A stretch of 64,000 nt of DNA from assembly GCA_001630475.1 (NCBI GenBank), contig KV419402.1, positions 885,691 through 949,690 on the forward strand, read 5' to 3'. This DNA is from Sistotremastrum niveocremeum HHB9708. Taxonomy: Eukaryota; Basidiomycota; Agaricomycetes; Sistotremastrales; Sistotremastraceae. Positions 33,991-44,649 of the stretch are shown in pieces. The notes beneath the pieces are model-generated. The model was not told the origin of the DNA. It searched no databases and saw only the letters and a list, made by a program, of their open reading frames with translations. The translations under genes were made by a program, and so were the position numbers. Every line of letters starts with the position of its first letter. Position 1 is the first letter of the stretch.

Positions 33991-35597
33991 ATGCTCTCTA
34001 GTCGACCGACACTGTGGGCCATCTTAGCTGTCTTTTTTGCATCCACTCTTTCAACTCTCTGGTACATCTACGGCTCGAATGCCGCTCTTCCGCGCCCATT
34101 GGATCTCACGACGCAGTTGTGGTGCCCTGCTGTCGATAAGCCCTCTGTCGCCACCGAACAATCTTTCTTACCGGTGAAAAACGTACCCATCACTCCCAGA
34201 TTCCGAGATGCTTTACTACCTGACCATGGATATATAACTGCGTTCCCTCACGCTGGGTGGAGTAAGTTTATCGTTGAATGGCCTCCAGAAAACCTCTCAT
34301 CGCAACCATAGCTAATGATGTTATGGGCACCGCACATCTTATTTTATTGGCGCTCCTCACTCGACGAACGCCTATCATCCCTCCTTACCACCCATCTCAT
34401 CTCCCAAAAGCCTCCGGTCTAATTCGGTTTGGCGAAATCTTTGACGTCAAGAAACTCTCGGCCGGGATACATATCCCAGTCCTTGAGTGGGACGACGTAA
34501 AAAACATGACCGATGAGGAACGCAATAAAGATCCACGGACGCGAAACTACTGGGGAGGTGAAAAAGAAGAAGTGGGTTGTTGGGCGTTATGGCCCACTCA
34601 GGGAACAGCGACGCGTCACAGAGGCGTCTCTGCCGAGTCTGTCAATCTAGATGTTTCATGGACGCCGGTCCCTTTCGGACATCCTGTGAAGCCTCATATA
34701 ATCGACTGGAACCTTCATGCTCTTGCGGAGCTAGGCTTCCCGGAAGGCCGTCTGGACGGGATCAATAAAGCGCGTTCATTCAAGCAGAAGCTCCAGGATA
34801 TCTTCGACAAGCGTCCAGGCAACAAAGACAAAGCTCCTGAACTCATCCCGTTCCCCAACTCTGCGGGTCACCAGATAGATCCGGATGAGCAGCTTTTTTG
34901 CCTCGACTTCATATATTTTGTTGGTCTATACGAGGGCGGAAACGAATGGTGGAGAGAATCAGGAATGATATGGCACAGCGTCGCTCGCCATATGCACTGG
35001 GCTCCTCCCTTACGCTCCCTCGCTCACCAATTCCTCTCATTCATCCTGGACGTTCCCTACATCAGTTCGGATCCCATTCCTCCCTACATCGCCATCCACG
35101 TTCGAAGAAACGATTTTAAGAAAATCTGTCATTCGGTGGCTCAGGAAGAATGCATGGCACCTCTCAGTGCGTATGCCAAACGCGTCGCAGAAGTTCGCGA
35201 AGGACTTCGCGAAAAAGGCTTTGAAAATACGTCGGAAGAAGAATTGAAGGTGATCGTGCTATCCGACGAGCCACGCACCACGCCTCCGAACGACGCTTCT
35301 TATCCACCCGGATCCTCAGAGAAATTCTGGAAAGAGGTCGATGACTTGGGTTGGTTGTGGGTTGACCACGATACATGGGGAACGGTTGAGAAATACGGGA
35401 TGTGGTATACCGTCCTCTTGGAGGCCTGCATTCAAAGTCTAGGTATTGGATTTGTGGGAACTGATAAAAGTACCATGAGTAGCATCGCTATGAGGAGAAC
35501 GCAGGAATGGAGTGGCGGAGTGGGACTCTTGGTGAAATGGGGTACGCTGGATGCTGACGCTCACAAAATTAGATCAAATGTGCTTGAATACGATTGA
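33991..35597 (+). CDS. O-fucosyltransferase-like Golgi protein, copy 1
   Basis: Type II membrane protein of about 520 residues. It begins MLSSRPTLWAILAVFFAST with one N-terminal membrane helix, then a short stem. One intron (about 34261-34309) follows the FPHAGW motif and joins it to TNDVMGTAHLILLALLTRR. The lumenal domain has IAIHVRRNDFKKIC, matching the HxRRxDF motif by which GDP-fucose protein O-fucosyltransferases bind the sugar nucleotide, and FVGTDKSTMSSIAMRR near the C-terminus, the family's second conserved box. LKVIVLSDEP fits the strand before it. Donor and acceptor are therefore probably GDP-fucose and protein, but neither is proven. A clear paralogue lies at 42661-44239 with the intron in the same place. 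Confidence 0.82.
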
Positions 35598-35998
35598 GAT
35601 TTATCGCTGACGGACTTTTTCACGCATTCCGTAAAACACTTCGAACAGACTCGAGTGCGTCGTTACATGTAAAATTGACTCGGACTTTGGTTAACGCAGC
35701 TTGACATACCCTCCGTACGTACTCATTCAGAGTTGATGGTTATCTTGTTTCGAACACAAGATAGGTAAATACTCGGACTGGGCATAACCAAAAAAGCGAG
35801 TTATTTGTCGGTCAAACCTGGAAGGCGCGGAGTTGCAAGAGAAATCCAGGAACGCAAACACAAGGCATCAATCGGGCCACCCGAAGTGAACGAGTAGCAT
35901 TAGTACTCTCCTCGAGAGCTCTAGATCGTACAGACCAACTGTTACTTTGCCTTCATCTAACCTAACAGAGAACCGGAGTCCATGCAAGTGCGCATGTT
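35598..35998. other. Convergent intergenic region
   Basis: Two genes converge here, so the stretch is shared 3' flank. I see no gene or repeat in it. Confidence 0.5.
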
Positions 35999-38105
35999 TC
36001 AAGGGTTCAAGGATTTCAGGTGAACGCTCTTAGCCCTCGTCAACTGATCGTACCCGAACTTGCTCAAGCTGATGCCTCTCCCACTATCCTTGACACCAGT
36101 CCACGCTAGCGCCGGGTCAAGATAATCGCATCGATTCAGGAATACTGTCCCGAATTCGAGATTCTCCACTAGCGAATCAGGTGCTGATTTGGACCAGATG
36201 GATGCAGTGAGGCCGTATGGAGAATCGTTCATTAATTTGAGGGCTTCTTCATCTGAGGATACCTTTATGAAAAGTCAGCGCTCATATAAGAATATAAAAT
36301 ATGGGGCAATTACTTTTTGAATTCCGACGACTGGGCCGAAGGTTTCCTCCTAAGGGCATGATATTAACGATGTTTATCGCAGGAAATATTGACCACTTAC
36401 CGTCATGACCTCCATAGCTATATGAAAGCCATTTAGAAACGTGACAAGTTGCAGAATTAAACGAACGTACTATGATTTACATCCACCAGAACCTGAGGGG
36501 CAACGAACGCCGATCCTCTACACCGCGGTTTCAGCTTTTTCGAAGACGCCGGAGCACGGCCCGAGTTGAACTTACGGAGTTGCCTGAGGGAATTTATCCT
36601 CTGCAATCAACGGCTTTGCACCTTGTGAGACTAAGGATTGCAATTCAGAAGGAGCTTCGTCTTTTTCAAAAGGTTCACAATCTGACCTGCGTCCGCTACC
36701 TGCTTTCGAATACGATTTGCACTTGCAACACTGACGACGGGCCCGAGGTTGATCCCTTCAGTAGTAGGATCACCAAGCTTGTAATTCTGACATCGATCGA
36801 TCAGCCGAGCCAAGTCGCGATATGAGAAAGAAAGATTTCACCTGGACTTGTTGAGCATACTCTCGAACGAAGTCGTCATATAACGAATCGTGGACATATA
36901 TCCGCTGGAATAGTGTCAGTGAAGGCAGCGGGAGACCGCGATGCGGAACTGACCTCGACTGCACAACAGCTTTGACCGGCGTTGAAGAAGGCCCCTGAGG
37001 ACATCAGGCACTGGTGCGACAAGCTTGTGGGGCAGCCCACCATCTACTAGTTCCGCGACCGAGTATTGGAGGTCCGCGTCAGGTCGAACATATGCGGGGT
37101 CCTTTCCACCGAGCTTCACGTTTATTAGTTCCTCGATTGAATTGTGAAAGTTGAATATGTAGATACCTCAAGAGCGACACCTTTGATGGTCTTCGCTTGC
37201 GCTGCAGCACGCTCGACTGCTCTTCCACCAGCTACGCTTCCCGTAAAACTCACAAAGTTGACCAACGGATGTTGAACGGCGTATTGCGTAAGTTCGGGAG
37301 TGAGGTGAAGTGTGATGAGCAGGTCTTTGGGGAGACCAGCATTGTAAAAGGCTTGCGCGAAACGTTCGCCGGTGAGCTGAGAGTTCTTGTGTTATTTACT
37401 GAGTATAAGACACAGAAAATGACGCGTACGGGGGTCTGAGGCGAGGGCTTCAAGATGACCGCGTTGCCAGCGATCAAGGCGGGGAGAACAGAGTTGATTG
37501 AAGTGAGATACGGGAAGCTGCAAGTCGTATGTGAGCTGGAGATCCGATCAACACACAGAGATGGACATACTTCCAAGGTGCAATGATAAGCACGACACCC
37601 ACTGCCTCTCGTCTGATATATCGCCTAAATCCAGGCTTGTCGGTGTCGGTGAGGGGAACATCGGCCAGAGATGATTCAGCGATCGATATCATATATTTGG
37701 CTCTTTCGAGCGTCCCTCTAATTTCACCAGCATTCTGAGCTACTGGTCTTAAACGAAGTCAAGTGAGCCTTGCGCTAAGGCAGATAATCGATAATCGATA
37801 ATCGCACCTGCCCATCTGCAGCGTCAACTCCAACGGAATTTCGTTTTCCATTTTCTTGAATTCTTCCTGCATGGCCGACGAACCAGGATCAAAGAATATT
37901 TAACCCGATGTCAAGTCGAGCGCACCGTGAACCTTTCAGCGATCTTGATCCTATCTTTCAAGGCCACGTTCTTCCATTCCTTCTGAGCTTTAGCTGCGCG
38001 CTGGATAGCATCGGATACTTCGCTCTCTTTTGGATAATTCCGCTCAGTCAATGGCTTCTGCGAGTGCGGGGTGATTGTCGTTTGTACGACTGAGCTGAAG
38101 GACAT
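35999..38105 (-). CDS. NAD(P)-dependent aldehyde dehydrogenase
   Basis: ALDH-superfamily enzyme that oxidises an aldehyde to the acid. The start MSFSSVVQTTITPHSQKPL at 38105 is followed by YIRREAVGVVLIIAPW, LIAGNAVILKPSPQTPV (cofactor site), FVSFTGS-type glycines near VAGGRAVERAAAQAK, the catalytic Glu in KGVALELGGKDPAYV and the catalytic Cys in GAFFNAGQSCCAVER. The C-terminus is FLNRCDYLDPALAWTGVKDSGRGISL. At least eight short introns are needed, several falling inside motifs. The GQSCC variant and the NRCDYLDPAL ending place it with fungal ALDHs of the succinate-semialdehyde-like branch, but the substrate cannot be fixed. One intron near 37783 contains three tandem copies of ATAATCG. No mitochondrial presequence is obvious. 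Confidence 0.88.
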
Positions 38106-38356
38106 GGCTGAAGTTCGCGATAGTACAGGATCGATTCGGCCCGATGACCGTTACATTTCCGGCCAACTTTGGCATGGATCGCCGCATCAAACACTCATGG
38201 CAATCCAACAACAGTTTTGACACGAATTATAACACACATCAAGCTTTTATAACTAGTACGGTGCGTGTGGAACGTTCCATTTTAATTGACAAACACCGAT
38301 GACTCGGAATTACAGTTTTTCATTTGAACTTCTTCTCCTCCAGCAGGATAAACACA

Positions 38357-39094
38357 TTAGACGACGGACAGGACGTTGTCAGCTTTGGTCGAAGTGATCT
38401 GAGTGGGATCTTCTTCCACAGCAACGTGGGTCACGCGACCAGAGTCGGCCACGATGACGTAGCGCTGCGAGAGCGCGTCAGAACCGAAAGGCAAACCAAA
38501 AAGAGACGACGAACCTTCGCGCGAGGACCTCCGAGCAAGGGAGAGGCATCAAACACAAACCCTACTTTGGAGGTGAAGGCAGCAGTGTCGTCCGCGATGA
38601 AATGAACGGCTAATAACATTTCAGATCGTGACGAGGGGTCGAATTCAATTTACGCACGAGTTCCTTCAGAGCCAGCCAGCTTCTGCTTCCAAGCTCTGTT
38701 TTCATCTTAAGAAAGTGTCATCCGGGTGGAACTGCAGCGCCTACTTGGTAACAAATGCGTCGTTCACTGCAACGACATAGATCCCTGTGACACCCTTTGC
38801 AGCGAAATCGGTATACTTTTCAATGTATCCGGGAACTTGAGAGCTGCATGGAGGCGTGAATGCACCGGGAACGCCAACCTGATTACTGATAAATCAAGGG
38901 TAATCATATTAAAAACTATCGCATACGATGACAATCTTTCCCGGGATGTTGTGGATGGATATTTTCTCTTCGGGGTTATCCTCTTTCACAGGGACATCGG
39001 GAAGTGAATCTCCGACTTTGATGGGAGAGGCGGCGAGCAGGGACGCTGCTGCTGAGTGGGCAGAAGTTGCAAGGGAGTTGACGATGGAGGCCAT
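38357..39094 (-). CDS. Peroxiredoxin, PRX5/PMP20 type
   Basis: Thiol peroxidase that reduces H2O2 and alkyl peroxides. The start MASIVNSLATSAHSAAASL leads to IKVGDSLPDVPVKED, then after an intron VGVPGAFTPPCSSQVPGY with the peroxidatic Cys, IYVVAVNDAFV, AVHFIADDTAAFTSKVGF, and a last exon YVIVADSGRVTHVAVEE ending NVLSVV. Length, about 180 residues, is normal. Four introns are inferred. Some fungal PMP20 proteins end in a peroxisomal SKL signal; this one does not, and the first 20 residues are Ser/Ala-rich with a single His and no acidic residue, so cytosol or mitochondria are more likely. It lies between two other minus-strand genes with gaps of about 250 bases on each side. Confidence 0.92.
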
Positions 39095-39327
39095 GGGAGA
39101 AAGTAGGTGAGAAACCGAGGTGCATAGAAGGCGATTTGCTTATATGTTTTGCTCGTACGTGACGTCATCTAAATCGGGAGTTAATCGTCGGAGATAGCGG
39201 AAGCATTTGAGGTGACACGACATTGGGTTAGATACCGTCACCGTACATGTATAGTCATATACCAGTAACACACAGATTCGATGAACGCAGTAACAAAATA
39301 ATCTAGCAGAAGATCTTCAGAAGAGCT

Positions 39328-40438
39328 TCAGAATCCAAAACCCGTGCCCCCTCCAAGCCCTCCACCAAAACCGCCCCCCAAGCCTCCGTTAAGCAGATTA
39401 CCAGCTAGTTTCACAGCACCGCCAACAAGACTAGCTCTCCGTTGTTGAGCTTGGTAATTCTGCAGAATTTGCGCGGTCTGCGCTTGCGTCGCAGCTTGAC
39501 TCGCCTGATATTGCTGCATGAATGACGAAGTACCAAGGCCAGCAGCCCCGACACCTGCATATGCATTCGTTCTGCTCCGGATGATAACGTTGGTTATGAA
39601 AGTCGACCAGAATCGTTTGTATCCAAATACAAGGCCAGCGTCGGCGTACATGGGGAAGGAAGCGCGAGGCAAGGGCAGTGGGAACGGTTGTTGAGTTTGA
39701 GGGTCAACGAGTCCAAAGGTAGCCAAAACCTTGGTCCAATGCTGGAAATATAACATTTATACTAGGCGAATAAAGATAGAAAACAAACAAAACCTTGTGA
39801 GTGTCTTCTGGAGAGGCGCGGGCCTCGTAAACACAGAGATGTAAGAAGCCTCTTCTGTCCAGGACTGGAACCTGTTTACCACCAGTAGTCCCGATCTTAG
39901 ATCAAATAGTCAATATCAGCCACGAAGTGAGAGATAGTCGTTATAAACTTACGTCGACCATGACATAAGGAATTGAACCAAGATCATAAAAATTCTGCAG
40001 ATCTCCCAGGTCCACAGCCGCAATCTAAGCGAAAATTTAAGGCACTGTTCCTACGTCTTCGAAGCCGCCAGCGCTTACCTGATTCTCATTCAGAACCCCC
40101 AATCGTAACCACAGCCAAAGATATTTCGTAGGTTCGATATGTTGCGTGCCTCGGTGTTGATCGGCATTCTGGTCCATCAAGAAGAACAGAGAATCCACGA
40201 GTCGACAGAAGACTGGCGTGGGCCGGTTCTGGTAATCGAGCAAACTGGAAAAGAAATTTGACTCTCGATTTCATATCGCTCGACATCAGTCGTACTTTCC
40301 CCAGAAACTAGATCCGTCACTCCCATACTCAACGGGAGTATATCCGGTGTTCCCTGCCTGAGGAGCTGTCTTAGATGGACCTCCATTAGGACCATATCCT
40401 TGAAATCCTTGAGGACTAGGTCCTGGATAGTTGTTCAT
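39328..40438 (-). CDS. Conserved fungal protein of unknown function, Gly-rich tail
   Basis: About 300 residues. The start MNNYPGPSPQGFQGYGPNGG is a low-complexity leader. After an intron the frame continues as SFWGNLLDYQNRPTPVFCRL and IEPTKYLWLWLRLGVLNENQ, which recall the fungal DUF7514 type of domain, though I cannot confirm that assignment. Further exons give PYVMVDVGTTGGKQVPVLDR and HLCVYEARASPEDTHKHWTK, and then SFPMYADAGLVFGYKRFW. The tail is Gln/Ala-rich and ends in a glycine-rich run (LGGGFGGGLGGGTGFGF). No signal peptide or catalytic motif is seen. Role unknown. Confidence 0.75.
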
Positions 40439-42660
40439 TGCGCGAGGGCTTATCGGGACAGCGTAGGTTCTTACAGGACGTGTCCTGGAGGTAAGGCAAC
40501 TCTTACTTCAGATATTGCAAGAACATAAGGCGCGTGACGACCGGCTGAATCCCGATATTGCGGATATAGCAGGTGACTCAGTTGTGTCCTGTTTGTTGGG
40601 ACGCTAAATTTGGCACCGACCTGACCAAAATTCCGATGCCTGCGCAATGTCCTGCCGAAGAGTTTGGTGCCGACAAGTTTTGGTACCGCGCGTCATTCAG
40701 CTGATCAGTACGATCAGTGTTCAGTTGATTGAACTCAGGTAAAACCTGTTCATATCTGAGGTATTTTAGCTCTTTTTTCTGATCGTACTTATTCAGTACT
40801 TACTAGGTGGTTGGTTCATCTACCGTTGATCTAAGTTCTTGGCTCAAAACGTTTTCGGTCAGTTATACTTACTTTATGTCTGAATTTTCATATCAGTTTC
40901 GCGTCCTGGACGTCGTCTTACAGTAGCGTGAGGAGAAACCTACATCTCAGCATTGATCAGGAGAAATACAATTTATACAAGTGACGCACCATCACACTCA
41001 GGTCCTAAATCGTTTTCGCAGATACAGTTGACAAGCAGCTCATCCTTGGTTGGATAGACTCCACTCAATCATGACTCAATCAAAGCTCAGCTATCGGCTT
41101 TCGAGATTGTTCACAACGCTTCGCAGTCTCGTAGTTCCCTCAATAAAGACCGGTCTACGAACCTCGAGAAGGTTTTTCGGGCCACTAAAATACTCAGAAT
41201 CTTATAATCTGCGGCCTTGACTATAGAGGAACGAGCAGATCCCGAGACGATAGCGGACATCGAAGAGTCATCCGAAGATCAGTACGCCTACAAATTAAGC
41301 GAACCGTCCCCTGGTGATGGAGTCTTGAAACGCGATGGTGGACTGAACCGTCAGAATATGTTAGAGCGTCCGGGTAGCCTGATCCAGGCAGTGAGCCAAC
41401 GTTGAGTTCTGCCACAAGAAGAATGCCATTGTAAGTAGCAAGCCGAGCTACGAGTCAAAATTAAGAGCAGCATACATGTGAGGCTGACAAAATCCAGCCT
41501 TTGAATCACTTCGAGATTGACTCGTTGCATATTGTAAACTTGGGGAGGGAAGGATAACGGTAGAGGCTGCGAGCCAGTGACAGAGGGTTTTCTGTCCTTT
41601 CAATTTGAGAAAAGAATTTTGTTCTCGGATATCACCAGGCTGAAACCAGCCATGGCTGCCGAGTAATCAACAAAACTCACAACGAACAAATTTCTGGCAG
41701 GGTGCACGAAGGGGAGAACATCACGTACATGTACGACGTTGTCATAATTACGTCCCTTGAGTCATAAGCTTGAAAAGATGGCCGATTCAACGATTTAACT
41801 TTTCTAAAGGCCTTGTGCTGAGACACAATCACATCCCTCCAACTGAGTTTTTCTAAGCAAATGAGCTTCCATGATCGAATCGGACATGCCTGATTTCTGC
41901 ATCAGTCAGCATTTTGGTTGGGATCAAGTTGGCAGCCTAGGGTCGGATATGTCAAACGGAATCGAATGTCTGGCGAAGTCCGAGCTCTATAGACTTGTGC
42001 CTGACGCCCTGATTACATAAAACAGAAGCACTCAGGAAAGCAATGAGATCGCCGTCCTAAATCTGCGGTCGTTTCTCACGCAAGTCAAATAGACTTCGTT
42101 CTGAGAGTTAGTTTCTGAAATGAAGGCTTCTTTTAGACGAGAGAGCTTAGTGCGTGGCGAAAACATTATGCATAAGCCAAATTGCCTGTATTTCGGAGTG
42201 ATGGATAGCTCAAGGGATGGCTTTACTATGGCTTTCGGGGTTTGGCATGATCAGGAATGGATTATCTAATTTGCCGACACTTACTTGATAACCGAATATT
42301 CCGGTGGATTGGCGCGAGAACTTGGCGCTGGGCCAGATCTGTCAGGAACACCCATTCCGGATCCCGATCCGAGACATCTCCGATACATCCGCTAGTGAAA
42401 CATCCTCAGACATTGTCTCGTACTGATCACGTATTTACATGTATTCTTAAACTTCGTGCACCGCTCGTAGAAATATCACAGCTTTTATTCCACCAGCTTA
42501 ATCCTGTCTCGACTTCCAAGTCTTGAGTCAGTACACTCTCACTGTATATTCAAACTCCGATCTCGTATCTCGGGATCATTACAGGATCCAGACCGAAAAA
42601 TTGGACTTGCCCTCGTTTTGGGTAACAACACTCTTTCATTCGTCTTTTCTTAGCACCACG
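40439..42660. other. Long intergenic region with a possible decayed coding fragment
   Basis: No intact gene is found in 2.2 kb. On the plus strand near 41070-41190 a frame reads HDSIKAQLSAFEIVHNASQS then SLNKDRSTNLEKVFRATKIL, a charged helical pattern that looks protein-like, and 41217-41405 is open in another frame. Together they may be a remnant of a gene, but no family is recognised. Two similar TTTGGYRCCGAC words occur at about 40608 and 40661. The last 100 bases carry the promoter of the second fucosyltransferase-like gene. Confidence 0.35.
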
Positions 42661-44239
42661 ATGTATTACCGTCGTCCTCTTTTCTGGGTCTTGGTCATTG
42701 TCGTCTGCATTTTCACGCTCTCCACGCTCTCTCATCTCAATAATGGCCCCTCACCACTTTCTTTGACCTCGTGGAATTCGCAATCCAAAGCACCCGCGGC
42801 CTACCCCCTCCCGATCCGCCCTGGCCCTCCAACTACCCGTTTCAAGGATGCCTTACTTCCAGATCACAAGTACATTTTCACTTTTCCGAATGCTGGCTGG
42901 AGTACGTGGATTTCTCTTATCTAGAGCACACCTTACCTGACCTCCATCACCAGCTAACGATGTGATGAACGTCGCCACCCTCTTACTTCTCGGCATCCTC
43001 ACACGACGGACGCCTATTCTCTCCCCATTCCACCCCTCTCACATTGGCAAGGATGCCAGTCTTATCCCATTCTCCAAAATCTTCGACATCGAGCGACTCT
43101 CCGCTGAATTACACATGCCCCTAGTCGAATTCGAAGACATCAAGAACACCAGTGACTACCAGCATGACCTCGACCCTGTTACTCGGGGCTATTATGGTGG
43201 CGAAACGGAGTCAATGGGATGCTGGACATTGTGGCCGACTCAAGCGGCCAACGGGGCAGGGGCCAGGAGTCTCGCCCAGGATTCACTATCCCTCGATCTA
43301 TCGTTTACTCCCATCCCCTTTGGTCATGAGATCGAAAAGCCATACCTTCATTGGAACCTCCACTACCTCGCCGAGCTGGCCTTTCCTGCTGGCAGAAAGG
43401 ATGGCATCAAGCAGGCCCAATCCTTTAACGAAAACCTCGCCAAGATCATGTCGTCGAAGCCGAACAACAAAGACGCCATCCCTGAACCCAGAAAAATTCC
43501 CTTTCCTAACAAAAAAGGCGAACAGATCGATCCAGATGAGCAGGTCGCCTGCTTCGATTTCGTTTACTTCACTGGGATGTACAAGGGAGGGACTGAATGG
43601 TGGGACGAATCCTCTCCTATCTGGCATCTCGTCGGCCGTCATATGCATTGGGCTCCCCTCATCAAGTCCCTCGCTATCGAATACGTCTCGGATCGCCTTG
43701 GAATTCCCGCCAACAAGCGTGACGGGACAATGCCGCCTTTCATCGCTGTTCACGCGCGTCGCGCAGATTTTGCACGCGTCTGCCCACCACGACCGCGAGA
43801 GGAGTGTTTAGCCCCTCTTAGGGCTTATACGCGACGCGTTGAAGAGACGCGCCAGGCGCTCGCAGCGAAGGGCTTCCAAAATACCGGTCCGGAAGACCTG
43901 AAAGTCATCATGCTCTCCGACGAACCCAAGGTTACTCCTACCATGGAGACCGATCGACTGTTAGCGCCTCTATATGCGCCTGGATCGGCTGAAGCATGGT
44001 GGAAATCTGTTGCGGACCAGGGTTGGTTTTGGATCGACCACGAGGAACTGAACAGCGTTTCAAAGCACGGAAAATGGTATACCATGCTCATCGATGCTTG
44101 TATTCAGAGCGCGGGCATAGGCTTCGTCGGCACTGACAGATCGACCATGAGTTCAATCGCGCTGAGGAGGACAGAGGAATGGAACAATGGTGTTGGCTCT
44201 TTAGTAAGATGGGGAAGACCGGATTCAGATGCGCATTAA
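42661..44239 (+). CDS. O-fucosyltransferase-like Golgi protein, copy 2
   Basis: Type II membrane protein of about 510 residues, paralogous to 33991-35597. It begins MYYRRPLFWVLVIVVCIFTL, a basic start plus one membrane helix. One intron (about 42902-42953) follows FPNAGW, at the same place and in the same phase as in copy 1, and joins it to TNDVMNVATLLLLGILTRR. The sugar-nucleotide motif is IAVHARRADFARVC (Ala for Val before RR) and the C-terminal box is FVGTDRSTMSSIALRR. Shared landmarks include CWTLWPTQ, RHMHWAP and ECLAPLRAYTRRVEE. Copy 2 ends at SDAH, about a dozen residues before the end of copy 1. Same likely function, perhaps a different acceptor. Confidence 0.82.
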
Positions 44240-44649
44240 AATTCTTGATTGCATCGTCTTCATTAGAGTGTTACGGGATGCATGGGCTGTTGATCGGTCG
44301 CTTGACAAGTTTCTTCTCCTACGTATTACTAGTAGCAGTCGCATTTTTTCCCGAATTCTCTCAATTCCTGTTCTGTCGTCGTTTTCTTAGAGTCATATGT
44401 TATACTAATCACTAGCGCTTTCGATGTTCAATGGATGTTTTATATATAACCCACAATCGTAAGATCTTGGTGGAATTCTGGTCAGCAACGCGTATCCCAT
44501 AGTCTGCGTCTTGTTTTTTTCTCTTCAGCTGGAGCTTCCAGGTCTGCTGGTGTAATGCCGGAATATCAAAAGGGACAATAAATTCTAAACATCCCGAACG
44601 ACCATCTGTATGTGATCATCTATTATTACCGGTATACATGACTGGGAGA
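44240..44649. other. Convergent intergenic region
   Basis: Shared 3' flank of the fucosyltransferase-like gene and the permease gene. T-rich stretches are present; nothing else can be supported. Confidence 0.5.

Noticed and set aside
37783-37804. Three tandem copies of ATAATCG
   Set aside because: Too short to be a meaningful repeat array; it lies inside an intron of the aldehyde dehydrogenase gene.
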